From positions 3,038,001 to 3,102,000 of the forward strand of contig OY820613.1 in NCBI GenBank assembly GCA_963681975.1: 64,000 bases of DNA. Direction: 5' to 3'. A program made the translations under genes and the position numbers. Of the stretch, positions 38,549-47,710 are shown one piece after another. Under the pieces are notes generated by a model. That model searched no databases and was not told the DNA's origin. It saw only the letters and a list, made by a program, of their open reading frames with translations. Numbering within the stretch: position 1 is the stretch's first letter; every line of letters begins with the position of its first letter. The stretch is from JANELJ01 sp024511395 (lineage in GTDB: Bacteria > Pseudomonadota > Gammaproteobacteria > GRL18).

Positions 38549-38745
38549 ATGTAATTTACTCTTATCTCCAATTCTCACTCAAGTTAAGGGCCGGATCATA
38601 CTTTGGTTAAAAATATGTTCAACTTGAAATTTATAACCTCTGAGTATCCATTGGCCGTGCTTCTTGATGAGAATCGTTAAAAGTATGCTCTCACCCTGCA
38701 CTCAAGTTTAATCTACCCTACAATTAATTGACATGTCTATTATAA

Positions 38746-39579
38746 ATGAGCAAACCATTGAAACATAAAGCCAGAAAAAGATTCGGGCAGAATTTTCTGC
38801 ATGATCAGAATATTATTGAGCGGATTATCAGCCATATTAATCCGACTGCGGATCAGCATCTTGTGGAAATCGGGCCGGGGAAAGGGGCTTTGACAGAACT
38901 GCTGGTGCAGCAGGCGGGCAGGCTGGATGTGATTGAGCTGGATCGGGATCTGATACCGCTGCTGGAACAGCGCTTTTCATCTTTTGACCATTTTAATATT
39001 CACAGCACGGATGCGCTTAAGTTTGATTTTTCCAGTTTATTGATATCAGAAAATGACCGGCTGAGGCTGGTGGGCAACCTGCCCTATAATATTTCCACTC
39101 CGCTAATCTTTCATCTGCTGGATAGTATTGCCCTGATTGAAGATATGCATTTTATGCTGCAGAAAGAGGTGGTGGAACGCCTGACCGCAGCGGCGGGCTC
39201 CAAAGCCTATGGTCGGCTGAGTATTCTGGTGCAGTATTTATGTCAGGCTCAACTATTATTTATTGTACCACCTAGGGCTTTTAATCCACCGCCCAAAGTG
39301 GATTCGGCAATTGTACAGTTAACACCCAGACGCGATTTTGATTCTGCACCGCAGTTACAGTATGGCAGTGTGGAGGATCTGGCTTTAATTGCCAAGAAGG
39401 CTTTTACTCAACGTAGAAAAACGCTGCGTAATAATTTAAAAAAGATTCTTTCTGCAGAGCAGATTAATGCCTGCGGGATTGATCCGGGACAGCGTGCAGA
39501 AACCCTGACGATCAGTGAATTCGTTGCTCTTGCGGATCAATTTGCACAAGCTGGCGGCCTTGCTGCCACTGAAAATTAG
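38746..39579 (+). CDS. ksgA: 16S rRNA (adenine1518/1519-N6) dimethyltransferase KsgA
   Basis: 277 residues. FGQNFLHD at the N-terminus, SAM-binding VEIGPGKGALTELLV, catalytic NLPYNIST and the Erm/KsgA end KAFTQRRKTLRNNLKK. It methylates two adjacent adenines near the 3' end of 16S rRNA. It is intact despite the 4-kb insertion that separated it from pdxA. The 5' end is duplicated at 34764. Promoter sequences in the 200 bp upstream must now drive it; I see no clear one. Confidence 0.96.
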   Translation: MSKPLKHKARKRFGQNFLHDQNIIERIISHINPTADQHLVEIGPGKGALTELLVQQAGRLDVIELDRDLIPLLEQRFSSFDHFNIHSTDALKFDFSSLLISENDRLRLVGNLPYNISTPLIFHLLDSIALIEDMHFMLQKEVVERLTAAAGSKAYGRLSILVQYLCQAQLLFIVPPRAFNPPPKVDSAIVQLTPRRDFDSAPQLQYGSVEDLALIAKKAFTQRRKTLRNNLKKILSAEQINACGIDPGQRAETLTISEFVALADQFAQAGGLAATEN

Positions 39580-39751
39580 TACGCTCTGCGGAAGAGTATA
39601 TTTTGCCCTGTACCAATGCTGCCCGTTCTGCAACGGAATTAAACTTTAATAACGGCGACTGTGCTTGAGAAAACACCACAAAATGACTTAAGATAACGCC
39701 ACTGACCACCAGCACGGTCACCATCATCAGAGGATCAATTTTCTTTTTCAT
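39512..39751 (-). CDS. Hypothetical small membrane-anchored protein
   Basis: 79 residues starting MKKKIDPLMMVTVLVVSGVI: a basic N-terminus and one membrane segment, then a polar periplasmic part. It overlaps the 3' end of ksgA by 68 bp on the opposite strand, which is unusual. The C-terminus may therefore not be natural (possible upstream frameshift). No family recognised. Confidence 0.45.
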   Translation of the reverse strand: MKKKIDPLMMVTVLVVSGVILSHFVVFSQAQSPLLKFNSVAERAALVQGKIYSSAERTNFQWQQGRQLVQIDPQEQRIH

Positions 39752-39880
39752 GTATCTATAGCCTTATGCTTCTTTTATTAGCCCAAACAGCCAGATAACA
39801 ACTTTTTAATCAGTCAGTTAAATACCATTCGAACAAATCAGTTTAACTTTACCTATATCTTAACTTTAGAATAATACATA

Positions 39881-41378
39881 GTTCAACCTGAATAATACCG
39901 TTTTAAGCCTGACATCAAGCCAGGTTTAAAGCAGCTGATTGCCCCGGTTTGATAAAAGACCCCATCAAACCGGAAATAATTTTGAGCCACAAAAGCCGGA
40001 GCTTATTGAGGATCTTTCTTAAGTTATGTCCAGCGGCTACCATAACCACATTAATGGCATCACCGACTGCACCTTTGAGGTAGCAGCGGTCTAAACGGCC
40101 ATCGTTTTTCATATGACCAATTTCAGGCTCAATCGCACTGCGCCGTTTTAATGCCTTTTTAATACTTCGGGTAACGCCTCGCTTCTGACCTGAGATAAAA
40201 ACTTTAGTGTCTTTTACTTCATGTCCACGATAACCCCGGTCAACAAAGCAGTGTTCCGGTTGTACGGCTGTAAACTGTTTTATCTGTTCCAGTTGTGGCA
40301 GCAAGGTATGTCCATCATAAGGATTGCCCGGACAACTTTGAGCACCAATAACAAAGCCTTCCTTGTTAGTTACCGCGATACTGGTTTTAACTCCAAATTC
40401 ATAAGGCTTATGAGCTTTGCCTTTACTGATACACTCGACTTCCGGTGCATGTAAACTGTAAAGCTTGTTTTTACTGTGCTGCTCCTGCTCAATCAGTTTC
40501 TGAGCCTGTTTTAGAGCTACTTCAAACAGAGACTGAATATCAACAGAATAGTTGGGCAGTTGTCGTTCAATATCCCGTTTAACACGACCTAAACGGGATT
40601 TCAGTTTATTGTTCATTTTCTTCATGCGTTTAAACTGTTTTGCATGAGCATAACGACTGGCCATTAGTACATATTGCGGCCCAACCCGATTATAGTTCTG
40701 ACGCAGTTTAATACCGTGCTCTTTGGACAGTTTAACCAGGTTTTCTCTGGCTTTGTTCAGGAGCTTTGAATCGGTTGGAAAAGCGATGTTCTTTTCCTGT
40801 ACGGTAGTATCTACCGTGACTTTCTTTAAACTGCCGGGCTTTATGGTTTTACTCTTTAGTCCGGCTTTAATGGTTTCAATCAGTAATTTTTCACTGCCTG
40901 ATTTACCCGGCCGGTTACGCCATTTGGTCATGGTCACAGGGTGTATAGGCATTTTATGCTGAAAGTATTCTTCACCACAGAAATACTGCCAGTACGGATT
41001 TTCTGTCCAGCCTTTTACTACCTGTTCATCCGATAAATCATGCAGGTGTTTCAGGTAATGCAATCCTGCAATCAATCGAGTGCGTATGGCAGGAGCACCT
41101 TTAGTGGATACAAACAGAGCGCCCCATTCTTTATCAGGACTTTCCCAATCTATGTGTTTTGATAACTTAATCAACTCATGGTTTATGTCCAGCATGTTTT
41201 CAAGGCGCATCCTGAACAGGTCTTCCTGAGGTATTTTTGGCTGTTTCTCTGGCTTCATTCTGGTCTGGAAATTTGCAAGGTAATAAGGCTTATTTTACCA
41301 AAAACCTGCAAATTTAACACCCATAATCAAGAAATATTTCTTTATAAATCAATGCACTATGTTTTATTCAGGGCAGAC
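39881..41378 (-). mobile_element. IS5-type element, copy 5 (full length)
   Basis: 1498 bp, flanked by TACATA at 39875-39880 and 41379-41384. The right hexamer is shared with copy 6, the same arrangement as copies 2 and 3. Confidence 0.95.
39915..41258 (-). CDS. IS5-type transposase, intact
   Basis: 447 residues with D150, D340 and E377 in place. It is nearly identical to the copy at 10172. A few residues (KTSIAVTNKEG, VQPEHCF) are shared with the copy at 53815, suggesting close relationship. Confidence 0.93.
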   Translation of the reverse strand: MKPEKQPKIPQEDLFRMRLENMLDINHELIKLSKHIDWESPDKEWGALFVSTKGAPAIRTRLIAGLHYLKHLHDLSDEQVVKGWTENPYWQYFCGEEYFQHKMPIHPVTMTKWRNRPGKSGSEKLLIETIKAGLKSKTIKPGSLKKVTVDTTVQEKNIAFPTDSKLLNKARENLVKLSKEHGIKLRQNYNRVGPQYVLMASRYAHAKQFKRMKKMNNKLKSRLGRVKRDIERQLPNYSVDIQSLFEVALKQAQKLIEQEQHSKNKLYSLHAPEVECISKGKAHKPYEFGVKTSIAVTNKEGFVIGAQSCPGNPYDGHTLLPQLEQIKQFTAVQPEHCFVDRGYRGHEVKDTKVFISGQKRGVTRSIKKALKRRSAIEPEIGHMKNDGRLDRCYLKGAVGDAINVVMVAAGHNLRKILNKLRLLWLKIISGLMGSFIKPGQSAALNLA

Positions 41379-41384
41379 TACATA

Positions 41385-42314
41385 GTTCAACCTGAATAAT
41401 ACCGTTTTAAGCCTGACATCAAGCCAGGTTTAAAGCAGCTGATTGCCCCGGTTTGATAAAAGACCCCATCAAACCGGAAATAATTTTGAGCCACAAAAGT
41501 CGGAGCTTATTGAGGATCTTTCTTAAGTTATGTCCAGCGACTACCATAACCACATTAATGGCATCACCGACTGCACCTTTGAGGTAGCAGCGATCTAAAC
41601 GGCCATCTATTGCGGCCCAACCCGATTATAGTTCTGGCGCAGTTTAATACCGTGCTCTTTGGACAGTTTAACCAGGTTTTCTCTGGCTTTGCTCAGGAGC
41701 TTTGAATCGGTTGGAAAAGTGATGTTCTTTTCCTGTACGGTAGTATCTACCGTGACTTTCTTTAAACTGCCAGGCTTGATAGTTTTACTCTTTAGTCCGG
41801 CTTTAATGGTTTCAATCAGTAATTTTTCACTGCCTGATTTACCCGGCCGGTTATGCCATTTGGTCATGGTCGCAGGGTGTATGGGCATCTTATGCTGAAA
41901 GTATTCTTCACCACAGAAATACTGCCAGTACAGATTTTCTGTCCAGCCTTTTACTACCTGTTCATCCGATAAATCATGAAGGTGTTTCAGGTAATGCAAT
42001 CCTGCAATCAATCGAGTGCGTATGGCAGGAGCACCTTTAGTGGATACAAACAGAGCACCCCATTCTTTATCAGGACTTTCCCGGTCTATGTGTTTTGATA
42101 ACTTAATCAACTCATGGTTTATGTCCAGCATGTTTTCAAGACGCATCCTGAACAGGTCTTCCTGAGGTATTTTTGGCTGTTTCTCTGGCTTCATTCTGGT
42201 CTGGAAATTTGCAAGCTAATAAGGCTTATTTTACCAAAAACCTGCAAATTTAATACCCATAATTCGCCAACATTTCTTTATAAATCAATGTGCTATGATT
42301 TATTCAGGTCGGAC
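41385..42314 (-). mobile_element. IS5-type element, copy 6 (568 bp deleted)
   Basis: 930 bp with both ends intact, flanked by TACATA at 41379-41384 and 42315-42320. The internal deletion joins sequence at about 41608. With both ends present it could still be moved by a transposase supplied from another copy. Confidence 0.92.
41419..42194 (-). pseudogene. IS5-type transposase, central part deleted
   Basis: The N-terminal 194 or so residues (with D150) are intact, then the frame runs out at 41607. The middle and second catalytic aspartate are deleted, and only the last 60 codons remain out of frame. Inactive. Confidence 0.92.
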
Positions 42315-42373
42315 TACATAACTTTAAAAAGTCCATTTATTTAGCTGAATTTTTTATAAAAAAAACCAAAAAT

Positions 42374-42856
42374 ATGTTTTTTTGTCTAACAGAACACATT
42401 TCAGAGCTGCAGACACTTCTGCAACGCTATCAGCTTGAAATCAATACCATAGCTGAACAGCAGAAAATTCCCGGCAGCTGGTTCGGTGAGCCTGAAGCCG
42501 GCATTATCCAGAATCGGCTTTATGTCCGCTCTGACACCCCGGTACATTCTGCTTTGCATGAGTCCTGTCATTATATCTGCCTGGACCAGGCCAGACGTGA
42601 TCAGCTGCATACTGATGCTGCCGGCGGGTATGATGAAGAAAACGGGGTCTGTTATCTGCAGATTCTACTGGCCGACTACCAGCCTTTTATGAATCAAACA
42701 CAAATGATGGCGGATATGGATGACTGGGGCTACACCTTCCGGCTGGGTTCAGCACAGCGCTGGTTTAAAGAAGATGCCGAAGATGCTCGCCTGTGGTTAC
42801 AGAATCATGGTTTAATTGATAAGATCGGCAAACCGACCTGGAGACTACGTAAATAA
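42374..42856 (+). CDS. Uncharacterised protein with an HExxH motif
   Basis: 160 residues, cytoplasmic by appearance. HESCHYICLDQARR carries an HExxH zinc-binding pattern; the later acidic stretches DAAGGYDEENG and MADMDDWGYTF could offer a third ligand. Tyr/Trp/Cys content is high and it ends basic (KPTWRLRK). I do not recognise the family. It could be a metallopeptidase or a non-catalytic relative. It sits between an IS5 pair and a broken comFB-like gene. Confidence 0.7.
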   Translation: MFFCLTEHISELQTLLQRYQLEINTIAEQQKIPGSWFGEPEAGIIQNRLYVRSDTPVHSALHESCHYICLDQARRDQLHTDAAGGYDEENGVCYLQILLADYQPFMNQTQMMADMDDWGYTFRLGSAQRWFKEDAEDARLWLQNHGLIDKIGKPTWRLRK

Positions 42857-42952
42857 CAGAATGTAGATAAATAAGGGCATTCGTCAGGCTTGATTTTGTT
42901 GTATTCCATACTAGGCTAGAAGTATTAGCCATCTAATTTATCTAGAGTCACC

Positions 42953-43248
42953 ATGCGCTTTGATTCAATTCATAATTATTATGAAACCCTGGTGTGGTCA
43001 GGGAACTCATTCAAACATTTGTAGAGGACATTAAAAACATAGATGAAGACTACCTGCAGGATATTGTCTGTGTGGCTCTGAATATGCTGCCGGCCCGTTA
43101 TGTCAGACATGATGTGGATATGGCCTTCTTTTTAACCACCGAGGAACGTGCTGATATGGATAAAGCTGTTAAGGAAGCCGTGCAGAAAGCCAAGGCCCAT
43201 GTTGATAAACAGGAATCTGATAACAGGCCGAATACCTTTTCACAATAA
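42953..43248 (+). pseudogene. ComFB-family protein, 2-bp insertion near the start
   Basis: From ATG 42953 the frame reads MRFDSIHNYYETLVW, the usual ComFB start, and then ends. The rest, RELIQTFVEDIKN and IDEDYLQDIVCVALNMLPAR, then YVRHDVDMAFFLTTEERADM, is in another frame. Removing two bases from CTGGTGTGGTC would join ETLVVRELIQ. So a 2-bp gain broke it. Translation from the internal GTG 42994 could still give an N-truncated 84-residue product. Confidence 0.7.
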
Positions 43249-43361
43249 TATTTAACGCTGGCTCACAGAGTCAAAACAACTAATTACCGTGAGTCTGACA
43301 ATAAAACAGAGTATAATGTGTGGTTCCTTACCCGTTAGTATTAACAGCCTGAGAGATAACC

Positions 43362-43748
43362 ATGCCCCAGAATTCGGATAAATACAATATTGCCATCGAT
43401 GTCGATGTTCAGTATATCGAAGAACAATCGGCCCCCGGTAAGGAGCGCTATGTATTTTCCTATACCATTAATATTCTTAACAAGGGCACAGAAGCCGTCC
43501 AGTTAATCTCCCGTCACTGGATAATTACTAATGCCGAAGGCCAGACCCAGGAAGTTAAAGGCCCTGGTGTGGTGGGTGAACACCCTTATTTAAAACCCGG
43601 CGAAAGTTTTACCTATACCTCCGGCACCATTATTGATACCCCAGTCGGCAGTATGCAGGGCAGTTACCAGATGAAAGCCGGTGACGGGTGGATGTTTGAT
43701 GCAGAAATCCATCCATTCACTCTTGCCAAGCCCAGTTTTCTTCATTAA
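43362..43748 (+). CDS. apaG: ApaG domain protein
   Basis: 128 residues: IAIDVDVQYIEEQS and RYVFSYTINILNKGTEAVQL, then RHWIITNAEGQTQEVKGPGV, the hallmark of ApaG. It is often next to ksgA (ksgA-apaG-apaH); here two IS5 copies and small genes separate them. Biochemical role unsettled. Complete. Confidence 0.93.
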   Translation: MPQNSDKYNIAIDVDVQYIEEQSAPGKERYVFSYTINILNKGTEAVQLISRHWIITNAEGQTQEVKGPGVVGEHPYLKPGESFTYTSGTIIDTPVGSMQGSYQMKAGDGWMFDAEIHPFTLAKPSFLH

Positions 43749-43852
43749 GCAGCTGATTTTACTGGTATCTTTTCAATATACATGATTCAGGTATGATTTT
43801 AGGTCTATAAAAGCTATACTGTAAGAAACAATCTCCAGCCATTTAAGTCATT

Positions 43853-44035
43853 ATGATTAAAAATATTCTGAACCGGACAGGGCAGTTTCTTATCAGTATC
43901 TTTGCCATACTGATCACTGCGTTGTCTTTTGTTCTGCTCAGTTTACAGATCCTGTTTATCAGCCTGATCTGGATGGTACTAAGCTTCCTGCAGCATCTGA
44001 ACAGCAAACTAACTCACTACAGTCTTGAACGCTGA
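43853..44035 (+). CDS. Small hydrophobic membrane protein
   Basis: 60 residues with a long hydrophobic stretch (QFLISIFAILITALSFVLLS onward), enough for two short membrane helices, and a basic start (MIKNILNRTG). No family recognised. A 13-bp direct repeat ACAGTCTTGAACG spans its stop (44020 and 44037). It may be transcribed with lptG. Confidence 0.5.
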   Translation: MIKNILNRTGQFLISIFAILITALSFVLLSLQILFISLIWMVLSFLQHLNSKLTHYSLER

Positions 44036-44098
44036 AACAGTCTTGAACGTTAAATTCCAGCCGTTACCACTTTAACCCGGATATTATTATAAAACGTC

Positions 44099-45163
44099 AT
44101 GTATATTCTTGATCGTTATCTTATAAAAACCGTACTCAGCTCCACCTTCCTGTTCCTGTTTATTATTCTGGCTTTATACGGGTTTATTGCCCTGGCAGAC
44201 GCCTTTAAATACGTCGGCAAAGGCAGCTTTGATATCAGTGATGCCTTGTACTATACGGCCATGACCATGCCCAGACGCCTGTATCAGCTGATGCCGTTTT
44301 CTGTATTGCTGGGCGCCATGATGGGGCTTGGTGCTTTAAACAGCAATAGTGAACTGGTGGCTATTCGTGCCGCCGGTGTGGCCACGGGACGAATTGTTTT
44401 CTCCACTATGAAAGCTGCTGTGTTACTGGGCCTGTTTATGTTCGGTATTGGAGAGTACGTGGTACCGGTTACAGAAAGCATTGCCCAGAATCACTGGACC
44501 GTTAAAACCCATGGTTCCACCAGTGTTATTAGTGATGATGCCGTGTGGGTAAAAGACCAGAAAACCTTTACCAAAATTCATTCCATTACGGCCGATAACT
44601 CTTTTGGCAAGGTCAGTATTTATAGCTTTAATGGTGACAACATACTCAGAGTGAGCTCCCTGGCCCAGAGTGCTCACTACAATGGTAAAGACTGGATTTT
44701 AAAAAATATCAGACAGAGTTTTATCAGTGATGAAAAGGTAGTCACTAATACCCTTAAACAGACACGCTGGCCAACCTTGCTGGATCTGGAACTGGTGGAT
44801 GTTATTATTACCAAACTGGAGTTCCTGTCTGCTTCCGGTATTTACCGCTATGCTAATTACCTAGACAGCAATAATCTGGACAGCAGTCAGTACTGGCTGA
44901 TTTTCTGGAGTAAACTGATTTCTCCACTATCCATTGCCGCCATGCTGCTTATTGCAGTACCCTTTGTATTTAATACCTCCCGCACCAATAATGCCGGTAA
45001 CCGACTGATGATCGGCGTGCTGATTGGTGTCAGTTTTACTATTGCCAATAAAATTGCCGCCCAGTTTGGCCTAGTATATAACTTCAGCCCCATTTTCAGT
45101 GCTTCTATTGTCACCCTGCTGACCCTGGTAACCGCCTCTTTATTGATCAGGCGCATGCTCTGA
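44099..45163 (+). CDS. lptG: LPS export ABC transporter permease LptG
   Basis: 354 residues of the YjgP/YjgQ family. It starts MYILDRYLIKTVLSSTFLFL, then the conserved LMPFSVLLGAMMGLGALNSN and SELVAIRAAGVATGRI. A periplasmic beta-jellyroll lies in the middle (about 140-265) and three C-terminal membrane segments follow. With LptF and LptB it extracts LPS from the inner membrane and feeds it toward LptD. lptF is not adjacent here. The IS5 copy starts 65 bp after the stop. Confidence 0.95.
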   Translation: MYILDRYLIKTVLSSTFLFLFIILALYGFIALADAFKYVGKGSFDISDALYYTAMTMPRRLYQLMPFSVLLGAMMGLGALNSNSELVAIRAAGVATGRIVFSTMKAAVLLGLFMFGIGEYVVPVTESIAQNHWTVKTHGSTSVISDDAVWVKDQKTFTKIHSITADNSFGKVSIYSFNGDNILRVSSLAQSAHYNGKDWILKNIRQSFISDEKVVTNTLKQTRWPTLLDLELVDVIITKLEFLSASGIYRYANYLDSNNLDSSQYWLIFWSKLISPLSIAAMLLIAVPFVFNTSRTNNAGNRLMIGVLIGVSFTIANKIAAQFGLVYNFSPIFSASIVTLLTLVTASLLIRRML

Positions 45164-45227
45164 CATACTGCTAAATATCCGAAAAACCAGACATTTTAAC
45201 AAGCACATCACACTATTAAGCTATTTA

Positions 45228-46725
45228 GTTCGACCTGAATAAATTATAGCACATTGATTTATAAGGAAATATTGGCGAATTATGGGTGTTAAATTTGCAG
45301 GTTTTTGGTAAAATAAGCCTTATTACCTTGCAAATTTCCAGACCAGAATGAAGCCAGAGAAACAGCCAAAAATACCTCAGGAAGACCTGTTCAGGATGCG
45401 CCTTGAAAACATGCTGGACATAAACCATGAGTTGATTAAGTTATCAAAACACATAGACCGGGAAAGTCCTGATAAAGAATGGGGTGCTCTGTTTGTATCC
45501 ACTAAAGGTGCTCCTGCCATACGCACTCGATTGATTGCAGGATTGCATTACCTGAAACACCTGCATGATTTATCGGATGAACAGGTAGTAAAAGGCTGGA
45601 CAGAAAATCCGTACTGGCAGTATTTTTGTGGTGAAGAATACTTTCAGCATAAAATGCCCATACACCCTGTGACCATGACCAAATGGCGTAACCGGCCGGG
45701 TAAGTCAGGCAGTGAAAAATTACTGATTGAAACCATTAAAGCCGGACTAAAGAGTAAAACTATCAAGCCCGGCAGTTTAAAGAAAGTCACGGTAGATACT
45801 ACCGTACAGGAAAAGAACATCGCTTTTCCAACCGATTCAAAGCTCCTGAACAAAGCCAGAGAAAACCTGATTAAACTGTCCAAAGAGCACGGTATTAAAC
45901 TGCGTCAGAACTATAATCGGGTTGGGCCGCAATATGTACTAATGGCCAGTCGTTATGCTCATGCAAAACAGTTTAAACGCATGAAGAAAATGAACAATAA
46001 ACTGAAATCCCGTTTAGGTCGTGTTAAACGGGATATTGAACGACAACTGCCCAATTATTCTGTCGATATTCAGTCATTGTTTGAAGTAGCTCTAAAACAG
46101 GCTCAGAAACTGATTGAGCAGGAGCAGCACAGTAAGAACAAGCTTTACAGTTTACATGCTCCTGAAGTTGAGTGTATCAGTAAAGGCAAAGCTCATAAGC
46201 CTTATGAATTTGGTGTTAAAGCCAGTATCGCGGTAACTAACAAGGAAGGCTTTGTTATTGGCGCTCAAAGTTGTCCGGGCAATCCTTATGATGGACATAC
46301 CTTGCTGCCACAACTGGAACAAATAAAACAGTTTACAGCCGTACAGCCGGAACAGTGCTTTGTTGACCGGGGTTATCGTGGACATGAAGTAAAAGACACT
46401 AAAGTTTTTATCTCAGGTCAGAAGCGAGGCGTTACCCGAAGTATTAAAAAGGCATTAAAACGGCGCAGTGCGATTGAGCCTGAAATCGGTCATATGAAAA
46501 ACGATGGCCGTTTAGATCGCTGCTACCTCAAAGGCACAGTCGGTGATGCCATTAATGTGGTTATGGTAGCCGCTGGACATAACTTAAGAAAGATCCTCAA
46601 TAAGCTCCGGCTTTTGTGGCTCAAAATTATTTCCGGTTTGATGGGGTCTTTTATCAAACCGGGGCAATCAGCTGCTTTAAACCTGGCTTGATGTCAGGCT
46701 TAAAACGGTATTATTCAGGTTGAAC
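45228..46725 (+). mobile_element. IS5-type element, copy 7 (full length)
   Basis: 1498 bp. The left flank is TATTTA (45222-45227). On the right, TAATTAAC comes first and TATTTA appears eight bases further on (46734-46739). The duplication is thus present but displaced, or the right flank was altered later. Confidence 0.93.
45348..46691 (+). CDS. IS5-type transposase, intact
   Basis: 447 residues with all catalytic residues. It is the only intact copy on the plus strand. Position 177 of the chain is Ile (ENLIKLSKEHG), as in the copy at 47745. Confidence 0.93.
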   Translation: MKPEKQPKIPQEDLFRMRLENMLDINHELIKLSKHIDRESPDKEWGALFVSTKGAPAIRTRLIAGLHYLKHLHDLSDEQVVKGWTENPYWQYFCGEEYFQHKMPIHPVTMTKWRNRPGKSGSEKLLIETIKAGLKSKTIKPGSLKKVTVDTTVQEKNIAFPTDSKLLNKARENLIKLSKEHGIKLRQNYNRVGPQYVLMASRYAHAKQFKRMKKMNNKLKSRLGRVKRDIERQLPNYSVDIQSLFEVALKQAQKLIEQEQHSKNKLYSLHAPEVECISKGKAHKPYEFGVKASIAVTNKEGFVIGAQSCPGNPYDGHTLLPQLEQIKQFTAVQPEQCFVDRGYRGHEVKDTKVFISGQKRGVTRSIKKALKRRSAIEPEIGHMKNDGRLDRCYLKGTVGDAINVVMVAAGHNLRKILNKLRLLWLKIISGLMGSFIKPGQSAALNLA

Positions 46726-46870
46726 TAATTAACTATTTAAAAAAAACCGACTATAATAATAGGTTGTATTAGTTGTTTATTATCCGGTTCTGGGCCGGTA
46801 TATGTGAACCGGCAACAAAAACCTGAATAAAAAGATAAAAACTAAACCACCGGTGATCTGAAGGATAATT

Positions 46871-47557
46871 TTGAAACACCTCATCAGCAGTTTATTACTG
46901 TGTTTTGTTCTAATCAGCCAATCGCTTGCAGGCAGTTATTATAAAAATAATGACTGGCGCGATCTGCCGTTTGTAGAAATGATGGCGGCCATGATCAGGG
47001 CAATGAATGATATTATGGGTGGCGGCGGTAATAATTATTACTCAAGCCTGTACGGTATACCTTATTCACCCGGTTTTATGCCGGGGATGGGTAACAGCCT
47101 TTATAGTATGAATAATTTCCCGATGACTTCAAACCTGCCGGTCAATAATTTTACTAACAGCTTCAGTGATAATTTTCCCGCCGGGAAGAATACCAGCAGT
47201 AGTAATTACAATAACACATACAACAGCAAGGGTAATTTCTGGGATCTGAACAGTAAAAATACGGCATCCGGCACCCCGCAGACAGGCAATTATCAGCAGC
47301 AGAATAGCAATAATATGAATGGGATCTGGCAGTCTCAGACAGGTAATGTGATAGCCATTTACAATAATAACCGGTTTATCTGGTCTGACGGCAACACACG
47401 TAATATTGCCGGGCGATTACTAGTTAAGAATAATATACTCTATGCCTATATTCCAGCCCATAAAACCACCCTGCAGTTTCAGTTTTACCGTGAACCCAAT
47501 AAATTTATTGTAAAAGACAGAAATGCCAGGGTATATATTTTCAAAAGAATTCATTAA
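46871..47557 (+). CDS. Secreted Asn/Ser/Gly-rich protein, unknown function
   Basis: 228 residues from TTG 46871. A Sec signal peptide (LISSLLLCFVLISQSLA, cleavage before GSYY) is followed by WRDLPFVEMMAAMIRAMNDI and a long low-complexity Asn/Ser/Tyr/Gly/Met/Pro region (about 50-155). A compact C-terminal domain (GIWQSQTGNVIAIYNNNRFI, then FQFYREPNKFIVKDRNARVY) resembles a small beta-rich lipocalin-like fold only in pattern. No cysteine in the mature part. No family recognised. Probably periplasmic or extracellular. Confidence 0.7.
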   Translation: MKHLISSLLLCFVLISQSLAGSYYKNNDWRDLPFVEMMAAMIRAMNDIMGGGGNNYYSSLYGIPYSPGFMPGMGNSLYSMNNFPMTSNLPVNNFTNSFSDNFPAGKNTSSSNYNNTYNSKGNFWDLNSKNTASGTPQTGNYQQQNSNNMNGIWQSQTGNVIAIYNNNRFIWSDGNTRNIAGRLLVKNNILYAYIPAHKTTLQFQFYREPNKFIVKDRNARVYIFKRIH

Positions 47558-47710
47558 AAATTTACTGAATTGCTTTTTACTGAATTACTTGTGTTAATTA
47601 CAAACCGGCTTTTTTTACCGTCCGGCTAACCGTGCTGTAGTGTACCCCGAAATGTGAACCGATTTGATCCAGGGTATAGTTGCCAGTCTCATAGGCTTTG
47701 ACCATAGCTA

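Noticed and set aside
38660..38690. GTGCTTCTTGATGAGAATCG before ksgA as a fourth copy of the structured repeat
   Set aside because: It matches only about 14 bases of one arm and start of core; the hairpin, palindrome and opposite arm are absent.
43853..44035. Small hydrophobic frame as LptF, the usual partner of LptG
   Set aside because: It is only 60 residues and lacks the YjgP/YjgQ signatures; lptF must lie elsewhere.
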